Positions 8,871 through 17,675 of a stretch of 47,667 bases of DNA are shown here, in pieces. The DNA comes from Gemmatimonadota bacterium. Lineage in GTDB: Bacteria; Gemmatimonadota; Gemmatimonadetes; Gemmatimonadales; Gemmatimonadaceae. The stretch covers positions 1-47,667 of the forward strand of contig NSHR01000014.1 in the NCBI GenBank assembly GCA_002737115.1. The letters run 5' to 3'. Every line of letters starts with the position of its first letter. The first letter of the stretch is position 1. The notes under the pieces were generated by a model, which saw only the letters and a list, made by a program, of their open reading frames with translations, made no database searches and was not told where the DNA came from. Made by a program: the position numbers and the translations under genes.

Positions 8871-8965
8871 GGCATAACGACCGTTGGTGCGCATGGCCGC
8901 GCTATTGTGGTGGCCGCTCCGCGGCCGCATGCTTGGAGCGACTCCAGCACAACGTGACGTTCGCC
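8871..8965 (+). other. Long structured element (attC-like fold or structured leader)
   Basis: The two ends can pair as two short helices separated by an unpaired spacer: GGC-AT-AACG plus GTTGGTGC at 8871-8890 against GCACAAC plus CGTT-CGCC at 8947-8965, with one extra G on the left arm. Inside, GCATGGCCGCG (8891-8901) pairs with CGCGGC and CATGC (8920-8932), and TGGAG/CTCCA (8934-8946) makes a side hairpin. The layout recalls a folded integron attC site, but the terminal core GTTCGCC does not fit the GTTRRRY consensus. It ends 35 nt before the next start codon, so an mRNA leader structure is an equal possibility. Confidence 0.4.
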
Positions 8966-9000
8966 AGACTGTCTAATCCCTCACACGTCGTCGCCCTCCT

Positions 9001-10695
9001 ATGCGCCTCGCTTCGCTACGTTTTCCAGCCATTCTCGTTGCGCTCGCCTTGCCGCGCATAGCGTCGGCCCAATACGTCATCGGCGCGCGTGATGAAAAAG
9101 CCTTGCGCGCCGACAGTGTCTTCCGGCAGTTCGACCGGACGGATTCGCCGGGTTGCGCCCTCGGGGTCTATCAAGACGGCGTGGTTCGCTACGCCCGCGG
9201 GTATGGCCTCGCGAGTCTCGAGCAGGCCGTGCCGCTGTCGCCGCGTACGGTGCTCGACGTCGGATCCATCTCGAAGCAGTTCACCGCGATGGCTATTCTG
9301 TTGCTGCAGAAGGACGGCAAACTCTCGCTCGACGATCCGGTGCGGAAGTATTTCCCGGAGATGCCGGCGTATGCGGATCGCGTGTCGCTTCGTCGCGCCC
9401 TCAGTCAAACCAGCGGGTTGCGCGACCTGTGGACACTCTGGGGGCAGACCGGGCAGACGTTTGCCGGTGACAGCGTCGACGCGCTCCACATCATCACGCG
9501 GTCAGCGGAGCCCAACTACGAACCGGGTGAGCGATACCTCTACACGAATTCCGGCTGGATCCTGGCCGCGCAGCTCGTCTATCGCCTCACGGGCAAATCG
9601 CTCGCGCAGTTCGCTGACGAGCGCATCTTCGCGCCGCTTGGCATGCGGGACACTCGATTCCTCGCCGACCGCAACGCGATCATCCCGAACCTGGCCGAAA
9701 GCTACGCGCCGCGCGACAAGGCATTCCGCATTCAGCGCTCCTACTACGACGGCGCCATCATGGGGCCGGGTGGCGTACACACAACCGTCGAGGACTTCGG
9801 TCGCTGGCTGAATAATTACGACACGGGCGTCGTGGGCGGACGCGACATCATCACGATCATGACGACCGCTACGACATTGAACAGCGGCGCCCCGGCGACC
9901 TCCGGCCCCGGCCAGGCCTATGCGATTGGTTTGAACGTCGGCACGTATCGTGGATTACCGGTCGTGACGCACGGCGGCAGCTGGGGCGGATTTCGCGGAC
10001 ACTTCCTCCGCTTCCCCGAGCAAAAGTTTGCCGTCGCGACATTTTGCAACCTGACGACGTCGGGTCCTGATTCGCTGGCGCAGAAAGTGGCCGCGATTTA
10101 TGTCGGTGACACAATGCAGCCTGATACCGCCGCCGCATGGGCCGCTGCACTGGCCAAAGCGGCTCACGTTGACGAACTGCCAACGACACTTCGCGGATTG
10201 ACGGGCGTCTGGCGCAACGTGGAGCGCGGCGAGGTGCGCCGCACGCGACTGAAGGGGGACACGCTCGTCTCTGACGGCACCACGCCAACGCGCTACGTGT
10301 CGTTGGGTGGTTCACGTTTTCGGGCCGAAGCGGGTGCCGAGGTGCGCTTCGAGGGGGAGGGCGTGCCGCAGCGTATGATCGTACGTACCGCGTCGAACAC
10401 GACCACCTTCACGCGCGCGGACACCGCCGCACTCGACACCCCGAAGCTTGCCGAATACGCCGGCGACTACCGGAGCGACGAAGTGGAATCGACGCACACG
10501 TGGAAGGTCGAGAAGGGGCAGCTGACGGAGTACGCGGGCTACCGTCGTCTCGGCGTGCTGGAGCCGAGCTACACAGACGGCTTCACGCGCGGTGGCAGCG
10601 TGATCGATGTGGTCCGCGATTCGAAGGGACGCATCACGGGCTTCCTGGTCGAATCTGGTCGTGTGCGGCACCTGCGCTTCACACGGGTGAGGTAG
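9001..10695 (+). CDS. Secreted serine hydrolase, beta-lactamase/CubicO family
   Basis: This 564-residue protein has a signal peptide ending ASAQ at residue 24. The catalytic set is SISK (89-92), YTN (181-183) and HGG (324-326), all in standard spacing. The C-terminal part (about 390-564) is again beta-rich, with LAEYAGDYRSDEVESTHTW resembling the lipocalin-like tail of the divergent neighbour at 7073-8737. The two proteins are clearly related in plan but not close copies. They are transcribed away from each other across a 263-bp region that holds repeat E and the structured element. Likely a periplasmic esterase or D-amino-acid peptidase; no substrate can be assigned. Confidence 0.9.
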   Translation: MRLASLRFPAILVALALPRIASAQYVIGARDEKALRADSVFRQFDRTDSPGCALGVYQDGVVRYARGYGLASLEQAVPLSPRTVLDVGSISKQFTAMAILLLQKDGKLSLDDPVRKYFPEMPAYADRVSLRRALSQTSGLRDLWTLWGQTGQTFAGDSVDALHIITRSAEPNYEPGERYLYTNSGWILAAQLVYRLTGKSLAQFADERIFAPLGMRDTRFLADRNAIIPNLAESYAPRDKAFRIQRSYYDGAIMGPGGVHTTVEDFGRWLNNYDTGVVGGRDIITIMTTATTLNSGAPATSGPGQAYAIGLNVGTYRGLPVVTHGGSWGGFRGHFLRFPEQKFAVATFCNLTTSGPDSLAQKVAAIYVGDTMQPDTAAAWAAALAKAAHVDELPTTLRGLTGVWRNVERGEVRRTRLKGDTLVSDGTTPTRYVSLGGSRFRAEAGAEVRFEGEGVPQRMIVRTASNTTTFTRADTAALDTPKLAEYAGDYRSDEVESTHTWKVEKGQLTEYAGYRRLGVLEPSYTDGFTRGGSVIDVVRDSKGRITGFLVESGRVRHLRFTRVR

Positions 10696-10718
10696 CCGAT
10701 CAACGTGGACCTACCTCA

Positions 10719-10744
10719 GGCACCCGCCGCCAGCGGCAGGTGCC
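10719..10744 (+). terminator. Stable hairpin downstream of the CubicO gene
   Basis: GGCACC-c-GCCGC pairs with GCGGC-a-GGTGCC around a 2-nt loop, 24 nt after the stop codon at 10695. There is no T-run, so termination strength is uncertain. The rest of 10696-10867 shows nothing further beyond a GGAG ribosome-binding site before 10868. Confidence 0.5.
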
Positions 10745-10867
10745 GGGTATCGTGCTGCACCACCCTTTCACGACGGGGCGGATGCAGGCGTACCGTTGCA
10801 GCGACATCTGCCAGTCGCGCCGTTGGTTTGATCGACGCATCTCTCATCACGCTTCTCCGGAGTTCGC

Positions 10868-12103
10868 ATGCGTTCCCTGTCTTTCGTCCTCGCGCTGCTG
10901 ATTGTCGGCACCTCGTCGTTTGACGCCTCCTCGCTGAGTGCGCAGCGCAAGCCGCGAGAGAACGACCTCAAGCTGCCCATCGGCGGCACGCCCGGCGCGC
11001 TCAATGCCATCACGGACGTGGCGGGCGTAGAAGTCGGACACAGCACCATCATCTCCGGCAGCGGCGCGCTGGTGGTGGGGCAGGGGCCGGTGCGCACCGG
11101 AGTGACCATTGTGCACCCGCGTGGAAAGGCCAATCACGACCCGGTGTTTGCGTCGTGGTTTGCGCTGAACGGCAATGGCGAGATGACGGGCACCACGTGG
11201 GTGCAGGAGAGCGGCTTCCTCGAAGGGCCCATCGCGATCACCAATACGCACAGCGTGGGCGTGGTGCGCGACGCGATCATCAAGTGGGAAGTCTCGCAAA
11301 AAAATGTGCTGCAACCGTGGTGGCTGCCGGTGGTGGCGGAGACGTATGACGGCGGCCTCAATGATATCAACGGCTTCCACGTGAAGGAGTCGCACGCGTT
11401 CGCCGCACTCAACTCGGCCGCGGGCGGCCTCCCCGCCGAGGGCGTGGTAGGCGGCGGCACTGGAATGCGCTGCCTTGGCTTCAAGGGCGGCATTGGCACC
11501 GCGTCGCGCACACTGCCGGCGGCCCAGGGTGGATACACCGTGGGTGTGCTCGTACAGTGCAACTTTGGTTCACGTCGCGATTTGCGGATTGCCGGCGTAC
11601 CGGTCGGCGAGGAGATCTCCGATCTGCAACCGTGCATTGCCAACACTGCGCCGCTCGCGGCCAACGCGACGGTGCGGCGCTGCGATGCGCGGAGTGATCG
11701 CGATGGCGACGCGGCGGACGCGCCGGAGCAAGGATCGATCATTGTCGTGGTCGCCACCGACGCGCCGTTGCTGCCGCATCAACTCAAGCGCGTGGCAACC
11801 CGCGTGTCGTTGGGAATCGGGCGGCAGGGTGGCTTTGGCGGCAACAGCTCCGGCGACATTTTCGTGGCCTTCTCCACCGCTAACACCAACAGTTGGTCGT
11901 CCGACACCGTCTCCTCCGTGCGCATGGTGAATAACGATCGCCTCTCGCCACTGTTTCAGGCGACTGCACAGGCCACTGAGGCGGCCATCACCAATGCGCT
12001 GCTGGCGGCGGAGACCACGACCGGCGCCAACGACTTGCGCATTTACGCCATGCCGCTGGATCGCATGCTGGCGGCGATGCGCAAGTACGGACGCATGCCT
12101 TGA
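10868..12103 (+). CDS. Secreted P1-family peptidase (DmpA/BapA beta-aminopeptidase-like)
   Basis: The 411-residue protein has a signal peptide (about 1-25). It belongs to the Ntn-hydrolase-like DmpA family, whose precursors cut themselves into two chains just before a serine that becomes the N-terminal nucleophile. The cleavage site is clear as EQG/SIIVVVAT, between G289 and S290. Upstream blocks NAITDVAGVEVGHST and EGVVGGGTGM and downstream GFGGNSSGDIFVAF are all conserved, so it should be active. Family members release N-terminal D-, L- or beta-amino acids from peptides. The stop codon overlaps the TTG start of the next gene, which points to co-translation and a shared role, possibly cell-wall peptide breakdown. 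Confidence 0.92.
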   Translation: MRSLSFVLALLIVGTSSFDASSLSAQRKPRENDLKLPIGGTPGALNAITDVAGVEVGHSTIISGSGALVVGQGPVRTGVTIVHPRGKANHDPVFASWFALNGNGEMTGTTWVQESGFLEGPIAITNTHSVGVVRDAIIKWEVSQKNVLQPWWLPVVAETYDGGLNDINGFHVKESHAFAALNSAAGGLPAEGVVGGGTGMRCLGFKGGIGTASRTLPAAQGGYTVGVLVQCNFGSRRDLRIAGVPVGEEISDLQPCIANTAPLAANATVRRCDARSDRDGDAADAPEQGSIIVVVATDAPLLPHQLKRVATRVSLGIGRQGGFGGNSSGDIFVAFSTANTNSWSSDTVSSVRMVNNDRLSPLFQATAQATEAAITNALLAAETTTGANDLRIYAMPLDRMLAAMRKYGRMP

Positions 12104-13320
12104 GTCTGCGCTTCGGCGTCGATCGGCTCTGCGCGGACCCAACGCGGCTGCATTCGCTGTGGCGTACTCGGTCGGACGCGCTGTCGACCGCGATGCGGCG
12201 CGTTGGTTTCGTCACCAACGATGCCGCGCGTCTTGCCGCCGACCCGGCGCGACGATCGCGTGAGGCCCTGCTCGCGGCGGGCGTGCCGTTGGTGCGGTTG
12301 TTCAGCCCGGAGCACGGATTGCAGCTGTTGGCGGCCGATGGCGCACCGGTGGGCGATGCGGTCGACGCGGTGACTGGCTTGCCCGTAATTTCGCTGTACG
12401 GCGAGCGTATGCGGCCAACTACCGGCTCGCTGTGCGACCTGGATGGGGTGCTGTTCGATATCCCCGATGTCGGTGCTCGCTTCTACACCTATACGTGGAC
12501 GCTGTATCACGTCATGGCGGCGTGCGCCGAGGCGGGCGTGCCGCTGGTGGTGTTAGATCGCCCTAATCCGCTGGGTGGCGTGCTGTCGCAAGCGGAAGGG
12601 CCGGTGCTGCGTGCTGATTGCCGCTCGTTCGTGGGGGAGGATGCCATCCCGGTGCGCCACGCGCTCACGCTGGGGGAACTCGCGCGCCTCTGGCAACACG
12701 AGCGCTTTCCGGACGCGATGCTGCACGTGATCGCGTGTGATGGTTGGACGCGCGCCATGCAGTGGCCGGACACCGGATGTGCGTGGGTGCCCACCTCGCC
12801 ATCCATGCCGTCGTACGCGAGCGCGGCGTGCTATCCCGGGACGTGTCTGTTTGAGGCCACCAATGTGAGCGTAGGGCGTGGCACGGCCACGCCCTTTCAG
12901 GTGGTGGGTGCTCCCTGGATGGATGCGCCGGCCGTTGCGCACGATGTCGCGCGCCGGACACACGGGGCCGTCGTGTGTACGCCGGTCATGTTTACCCCGA
13001 CGTTGGCGCCGTATGAGGCTGAACCGTGTCACGGCGTTCGTGTCTCGTCGGCCGACGCGCTGGGCATGGGGCCGGTCGCGCTTGGTCTGCTGCTGCTGGC
13101 CTCGGTGATGACGGTGCATCGCGAGGCGTTCGCGTGGGCGGCCTATCCAACGGCGGCGAATCCGACCGGGCAAGAGCACATGGCGCGGCTGGTCGGTCGC
13201 GCCGATCTCCAGTGGTGGTTCGATCGCGAGGCGGAGCGCATCGACCTCGCGCAGGTGCGCGAATGGACGCGCCTCGACGACTGGGCCGCGCGGGTACTGC
13301 CCGCGTTGCTCTACCGATAG
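12100..13320 (+). CDS. DUF1343 protein, exo-beta-N-acetylmuramidase NamZ-like (GH171)
   Basis: This 406-residue protein matches DUF1343 from end to end: RVGFVTNDA, the SPEHG motif (69-73), LPVISLYGERMRPT, DGVLFDIPDVGARFYTYTW, VLDRPNPLGG, and YPGTCLFEATNVSVGRG. NamZ enzymes of this family remove N-acetylmuramic acid from the non-reducing end of muropeptide glycans. The N-terminal stretch before RVGFVTN belongs to the family fold, so the TTG at 12100, which overlaps the stop codon of the peptidase gene (cctTGA), is the best start and implies translational coupling. No signal peptide is seen, so the enzyme may be cytoplasmic or exported in an unusual way, in contrast to its secreted partner. Confidence 0.88.
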   Translation: MSLRFGVDRLCADPTRLHSLWRTRSDALSTAMRRVGFVTNDAARLAADPARRSREALLAAGVPLVRLFSPEHGLQLLAADGAPVGDAVDAVTGLPVISLYGERMRPTTGSLCDLDGVLFDIPDVGARFYTYTWTLYHVMAACAEAGVPLVVLDRPNPLGGVLSQAEGPVLRADCRSFVGEDAIPVRHALTLGELARLWQHERFPDAMLHVIACDGWTRAMQWPDTGCAWVPTSPSMPSYASAACYPGTCLFEATNVSVGRGTATPFQVVGAPWMDAPAVAHDVARRTHGAVVCTPVMFTPTLAPYEAEPCHGVRVSSADALGMGPVALGLLLLASVMTVHREAFAWAAYPTAANPTGQEHMARLVGRADLQWWFDREAERIDLAQVREWTRLDDWAARVLPALLYR

Positions 13321-13434
13321 CCCGGCGCGATCGCGCGGCTCGTTCTCCTGCGCTTCAGCGAAGGCTGATCTCAGCGGTACACCGGACGCCGAGCAGAACC
13401 CTTGCGGGCCACGCAGGCTGCGCTTATCCTTCAT

Positions 13435-13462
13435 ATATTCAAATATTTAGTATCTTGAATAT
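13435..13462 (+). promoter_or_regulatory. Palindromic AT-rich operator of the ArsR regulator
   Basis: ATATTCAA and TTGAATAT form a perfect inverted repeat with a 12-nt spacer (aaatatttag-type AT-rich centre shared), inside a strikingly AT-rich island in otherwise GC-rich DNA. ATATTCAAATATT-like sequences are typical ArsR/SmtB-family operators. The site lies 38 bp upstream of the arsR-type GTG start and most likely mediates self-repression. The rest of 13321-13434 holds no gene. Confidence 0.7.
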
Positions 13463-13499
13463 CTGAATATAACAGACTCCCTACACAGGACCCCACTCC

Positions 13500-13862
13500 G
13501 TGCCATTTCGAACCATTGCGAGCCGCGAACTTGCCGAGGTCCTTGCGGTGCTTGGGCATCCCTGTCGGCTGCGAATCATCGAGGAGATTGGCAGCGGTGA
13601 GCGCGACGTATCAGCGCTTGCGGGACTGCTTGGCATATCGCACTCCGGAACGTCGCAGCACCTCTCCCATTTACGCGCGCATCGCCTGGTCACTGAACGG
13701 CGCGACGGGCGTCGTGTGTTCTACCAGCTTACAAACCCCGCACTCTCGACCTGGTTACTCGCTGGCCTAGTGGTCCTTGAGAAAGACGCTGAAGCCTCGC
13801 AGGTGATCAAGAGCAGCCTGCGGCGCGCGCGCCTGGCGTGGTCGCAAGCCCGAAACGTTTAA
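13500..13862 (+). CDS. ArsR/SmtB-family transcriptional repressor
   Basis: This 120-residue winged-helix protein has the hallmark beginning ELAEVLAVLGHPCRLRIIEEI, then the DNA-recognition helices ALAGLLGISHSGTSQHLSHLRAHRLV and the wing RRDGRRVFYQL. The classical metal-binding ELCVCDL box is replaced by GERDVSALAG, so it does not sense arsenic or cadmium by that site. The only cysteine is C22 of HPCRL. It starts at a GTG with AGGA ten nt upstream and is followed 42 bp later by the carbonic anhydrase gene, which it probably controls together with itself through the palindrome at 13435-13462. Confidence 0.9.
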   Translation: MPFRTIASRELAEVLAVLGHPCRLRIIEEIGSGERDVSALAGLLGISHSGTSQHLSHLRAHRLVTERRDGRRVFYQLTNPALSTWLLAGLVVLEKDAEASQVIKSSLRRARLAWSQARNV

Positions 13863-13904
13863 CGACTCCGCACCATTTTTCACCAGATTTTGTAAAGGCG
13901 ACCC

Positions 13905-14573
13905 ATGCAAAAGCTTATTGATGGTATCCACCACTTCCAACAGTCAATTTTTGGATCGCAGCAGGAACTCTTTAAACGCCTCGCGCACGGCCAGTCACCA
14001 GAGACGCTCTTTATTACCTGTTCCGACTCCCGTATCAGTCCGAATCTGATCACGCAGACGGAGCCGGGTGAGCTCTTCATCCTTCGCAACGCTGGCAACA
14101 TCGTGCCGCCACATGGTGCATCGAACGGCGGCGAGGCCGCAACGATTGAATTTGCCGTGGCTGCCCTCGGTGTGCGCGACATCATCATTTGCGGCCATTC
14201 ACACTGCGGCGCCATGAAGGGGCTCCTCGACGAGACGCTCGTGGCGGATACGCCGGCGGTACGGCAGTGGCTCACGCACGCGGACGCGGCGCGGCGCACG
14301 GTGCAGCAGAACTATGCCGATCTTGAAGGTGCGTCGCTCATTTCGGCCTGCGTTCAGGAGAACGTACTGACACAGCTCGAAAACCTTCGAACGCACCCGG
14401 CGGTTGCTGCCCGACTAGCGCGTGGCCAACTGAACCTGCACGGCTGGGTCTACAAGATCGAGACTGGGCAGGTCTTTGCGTACGATCCGACTCTTGAGCA
14501 GTTTGCCGCGCTCACCCACGCATCGATCCCCGCACCGTCCGCGCCGAAGCGCCGATTGACCGTCCCGATTTGA
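13905..14573 (+). CDS. Beta-class carbonic anhydrase
   Basis: This 222-residue cytoplasmic enzyme converts CO2 and water to bicarbonate. All zinc ligands and the catalytic dyad are present: C39, D41 and R43 in TCSDSR, and H98 with C101 in CGHSHCGAM. The block [10 protein letters not shown] before them is also standard. The length is usual for bacterial beta-carbonic anhydrases. AAGG lies 6 nt upstream of the ATG. Its position directly downstream of an ArsR regulator suggests inducible expression, which is uncommon for this housekeeping family; the signal is unknown. Base composition here looks slightly more AT-rich than in the neighbours. Confidence 0.95.
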   Translation: MQKLIDGIHHFQQSIFGSQQELFKRLAHGQSPETLFITCSDSRISPNLITQTEPGELFILRNAGNIVPPHGASNGGEAATIEFAVAALGVRDIIICGHSHCGAMKGLLDETLVADTPAVRQWLTHADAARRTVQQNYADLEGASLISACVQENVLTQLENLRTHPAVAARLARGQLNLHGWVYKIETGQVFAYDPTLEQFAALTHASIPAPSAPKRRLTVPI

Positions 14574-14636
14574 ACACATTACGCGGATAAGTACGCACGC
14601 CGTGTGGCCGCCGTGGCGCTCCTGCCTCGGCGGGCC

Positions 14637-15542
14637 TCAGCGGGGCCGCGCGGGCGGCATCCAGCGCACCTTGTACACTTTCTCGCCGGGTAGGGTGATG
14701 GTGGTGTCTGGGTCGTGGAGGTGCAGCACCTCGCTCCACCACACCGTGCCCTCCCCTTGAACCCAGAGCAGGCGCTTGCTGGCCGGGTCGACGTGCACCG
14801 ACTTCACCTTGGCGGCATCCCCGAGCCGCGGATGCTTGGCAAACTGGTGAGTGTCCCGATCGAACAGCCAGGTGTGCGCGGCTGTGGACAGGATGAGGTG
14901 CGGTGAATCGGGGACCGGCATCATGTCGTGGCCGTTGCTGTCCGGCAGCGGCGCCACGATCGCCGGCGTGAGCCGCGGCGCGGCGGTGCCCCAGTCGGTG
15001 AGCCGATAGCCCACGACGTCGCGTTGGGAGTCGGCCCAGAGGAGCTGCCGCGCCGCGTCCCAGATCACGGCGTGCGGCCACGGCGTGTCCACATGGAACA
15101 GCTCCACGCCCGATCGATCCAGATCGTACACACTGAGCCGGTCCCCCGTGCCGTTGGCGACATGGGACGCCGCGATGACCACGCGGTTCCCCGGCAGCAG
15201 TTCAATCGAATGCCCGTTCATGGCGGTAGCATGGAACTCCACCTTCCCCGTGGCCCGATCAATGACGGCCGCGCCATGAGAGGACGACGCGATCAAAAGG
15301 CGACGACCATCCTCACTGGGCTTGCATTCGGCAATCGTCTTGAAAGTGCCGCGCATGGCCTCGGGGAGCTCCGGCCGCTCGCGGGCCCGCAAGCTCCAGA
15401 CCTTGCGCGGCGTTGGCGTGGCCAGATCGAGGATGAAGAGCTCGTCGGTACCGCAGACGACGACCTCCTGGGCGAAGAGCGGCGCGGGCAGCAGCGGGGA
15501 CGCCGCGAGAGCAACGAGGACGAGGGCTCGGCGAACGGTCAT
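14637..15542 (-). CDS. Secreted beta-propeller-like protein (DUF6528-type)
   Basis: This 301-residue protein has a signal peptide (about 1-25, ending PLFAQE). It is built from short beta-strand repeats with alternating DLATPTPRKVW, DRATGKVEFHA, DRSGVELFHV, DRDTHQFAKH and HDPDTTITL, consistent with a six- or seven-bladed propeller that binds rather than catalyses. It resembles proteins labelled DUF6528, whose role is not known. I used the ATG at 15540-15542 because it begins the signal peptide. It is convergent with the carbonic anhydrase gene and divergent from the OCD-like gene. Confidence 0.65.
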   Translation of the reverse strand: MTVRRALVLVALAASPLLPAPLFAQEVVVCGTDELFILDLATPTPRKVWSLRARERPELPEAMRGTFKTIAECKPSEDGRRLLIASSSHGAAVIDRATGKVEFHATAMNGHSIELLPGNRVVIAASHVANGTGDRLSVYDLDRSGVELFHVDTPWPHAVIWDAARQLLWADSQRDVVGYRLTDWGTAAPRLTPAIVAPLPDSNGHDMMPVPDSPHLILSTAAHTWLFDRDTHQFAKHPRLGDAAKVKSVHVDPASKRLLWVQGEGTVWWSEVLHLHDPDTTITLPGEKVYKVRWMPPARPR

Positions 15543-15675
15543 GCGCCAGAAGATAGCCGTTTGCACCACGGTTGGTAGATGCGCGCGGAGCGATCGCGAC
15601 GCACGGGAACGATCATCGCGCGCTACCGTACGCGCGTCCCCTGTTTCCGATATCCATGCCCGCGTAGCTTGCTAC

Positions 15676-16668
15676 ATGACTCTCATCCTCAGCCAGCAAG
15701 ACGTTCGCGAGTGCCTGCCGATGGACGCGTGCATGCGCGTTATGCGGGACACCTTGATCGCGCTTTCGGTCGGTGACGCCGTGCAGCCGCTCCGTTCCGT
15801 TATGCGCGGTCCAGAACACAAGGGCGTGCTCGGCGTGATGCCCGGATGGCTTCCCGGGCTCGGCGTCATGGGCCTGAAAGCGGTGAGCGTGTTCTCCGGG
15901 AATCACGCGGCGGGACTCGAGTCGCATATCGGTGCCGTACTCCTGCACGAGACCAAGCACGGGCAGCTGATCGCGATTGCCGATGCCTCAGAGATCACCG
16001 CGATTCGCACCGCCGCCGTGAGTGGCGTCGCCACGCAGGCTCTGGCCCGTGACAACGCCAGCGATCTCGCCATCCTCGGCGCCGGGACGCAGGCACGCAC
16101 GCATCTCGAAGCGATGCTGCTGGCCCGTACCCTTCGACGGGTTCGCGTGTGGAGCCGCACCCGTGCGCATGCCGACGCCTTCGCGGCGTGGGCGGCGCAA
16201 CGGTTCGCAGTGGCGGTCGAGGTCATGCCATCGGTGCGCGACGCGGTGCACGAGGCCGACATCATCTGCACCACCACGGCATCACGGGAGCCGATTCTCG
16301 AGGGCGCGTGGGTCGCGCCGGGCGCGCACATCAATGCCGTGGGGTCGAGCGTCGCCTTTGCCCGCGAACTCGATACGGCAGCGGTGGTCGCGTCGCGCCT
16401 GTTCGTGGATCGCCAAGAAAGCACGATCAACGAGGCGGGCGACTATCTCTTCCCGCTTCGCGAAGGGGCGATCACCGAGGCCCACATTGTGGGCGAACTC
16501 GGCGACGTCCTGCGCGGCGTGCGGCCGGGGCGAGGCAGCCCCACCGAGATCACGCTGTTCAAATCGCTCGGCATTGCCATCGAGGATATTGCGGCGGCGC
16601 AGTATGTGTACACGCAGGCACAAGCGACGGGGCGCGGCGTGACGGTGCATCTGGGCGGTACGCGGTGA
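15676..16668 (+). CDS. Ornithine cyclodeaminase/mu-crystallin family protein (EutC-like)
   Basis: This 330-residue NAD(P)-dependent protein of the OCD/mu-crystallin family (COG2423) has the substrate-side domain with LGVMPGWLPGLGVMGLKAVSVFSGN and a Rossmann core with LAILGAGTQARTHLEAM and VRVWSRT, followed by ICTTTASREPIL and NAVGS. Members include ornithine cyclodeaminase, alanine dehydrogenase and ketimine reductases, and EutC of ectoine breakdown. Its stop codon overlaps the GTG start of a threonine-dehydratase-like gene. That exact pairing is the EutB/EutC arrangement, but the other ectoine genes (eutD, eutE) are absent here, so a different amino-acid substrate is possible. Confidence 0.85.
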   Translation: MTLILSQQDVRECLPMDACMRVMRDTLIALSVGDAVQPLRSVMRGPEHKGVLGVMPGWLPGLGVMGLKAVSVFSGNHAAGLESHIGAVLLHETKHGQLIAIADASEITAIRTAAVSGVATQALARDNASDLAILGAGTQARTHLEAMLLARTLRRVRVWSRTRAHADAFAAWAAQRFAVAVEVMPSVRDAVHEADIICTTTASREPILEGAWVAPGAHINAVGSSVAFARELDTAAVVASRLFVDRQESTINEAGDYLFPLREGAITEAHIVGELGDVLRGVRPGRGSPTEITLFKSLGIAIEDIAAAQYVYTQAQATGRGVTVHLGGTR

Positions 16669-17675
16669 GCGACCGCGCGTTCGCCGATCTCACGCTGGCC
16701 CACATCGAGGCGGCGCGTGAGCGCGTTCGGGGAGTGGCGGTGTGCACACCGTTGGTGCGCCTGCATGTGCCGCTCGACCACGACGGCGCGCCACGCGAGA
16801 TCTGGCTCAAGCTGGAGAACTTGCAACCGATCGGCGCCTTCAAGATTCGCGGTGCCGCCAATGCCATGGCCATGGCGACACCGGCCGAGCTGGCGCGCGG
16901 CGTGTATACCTGCAGCGCCGGCAACATGGCGCAGGGCGTGGCGTGGATGGCGCGCGAGCGTGGTGTGCCATGCACCGCCGTGGTGCCGGACCACGCGCCG
17001 CAGACTAAGATCGATGCCATTCGCCGGCTTGGCGGCGATGTGATCCGCGTACCGTTCGCGGAATGGTGGCAAGTGATGACGTCGCACCGGTATGAAGGAA
17101 TGGACGGGCTGTTCATCCATCCCGTCAGCGATCCGCGCGTGATGGCGGGGAACGGCACGATCGGATTGGAGATCCTCGAGGATCTCCCCGACGTGGACGC
17201 CGTGATCGTGCCGTACGGTGGAGGCGGGCTGGCGTGTGGCATCGCCACCGCCCTCCGTGCCCTGCGCCCGGAGGCGAAGACGTTCGCGAGCGAAGTAGAC
17301 ACGTCCGCTGCGTTCGCGGCGGCGCTGGCGGCGGGCGAACCGATGACGATCTCGTACACGCCGAGCTTTGTGGATGGCATCGGCAGTAGCCGCGTGCTCG
17401 ACGACATGTGGCCCAGGGCGCAGGCGCTGCTGGATGGATCGTGCGTCGTCTCGCTCGACGACGTCGCGGCCGCGGTTTGTCTGCTGGTCGAGCGCAATCG
17501 GGTGGTGTCGGAAGGCGCCGGCGCCTCGTCGGTGGCGGCGGCGCTGGCCGGCAAGGCTGGCACGGGCAAGGTGGTGTGCGTGGTGTCCGGCGGGAATATC
17601 GATCGCACGACACTGAGCCGCATTCTCACCGCGGCGCGCAGTCCTACTCCGCCCGCAGCGTCGCCTCGAGGGTAA
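16665..17675 (+). CDS. PLP-dependent threonine/serine dehydratase-like enzyme (EutB-like)
   Basis: This 336-residue fold-type II PLP enzyme has the PLP lysine K60 in GAFKIRGAANAM, the AGNMAQGVA substrate loop and the phosphate-binding glycine loop PYGGGGLACG. It ends without the ACT regulatory domain of biosynthetic threonine deaminase, as in catabolic dehydratases and racemases. The GTG start overlaps the stop of the OCD-like gene (GTGA), so the two are translated together and probably act in sequence on one substrate, for example dehydration followed by imine reduction. The 3' end overlaps the convergent OsmC gene by 32 nt. Confidence 0.88.
   Translation: MSDRAFADLTLAHIEAARERVRGVAVCTPLVRLHVPLDHDGAPREIWLKLENLQPIGAFKIRGAANAMAMATPAELARGVYTCSAGNMAQGVAWMARERGVPCTAVVPDHAPQTKIDAIRRLGGDVIRVPFAEWWQVMTSHRYEGMDGLFIHPVSDPRVMAGNGTIGLEILEDLPDVDAVIVPYGGGGLACGIATALRALRPEAKTFASEVDTSAAFAAALAAGEPMTISYTPSFVDGIGSSRVLDDMWPRAQALLDGSCVVSLDDVAAAVCLLVERNRVVSEGAGASSVAAALAGKAGTGKVVCVVSGGNIDRTTLSRILTAARSPTPPAASPRG

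Noticed and set aside
14574-14636. Possible terminator between the carbonic anhydrase and DUF6528-type genes
   Set aside because: Only weak, short complementary stretches were found and no T-run.
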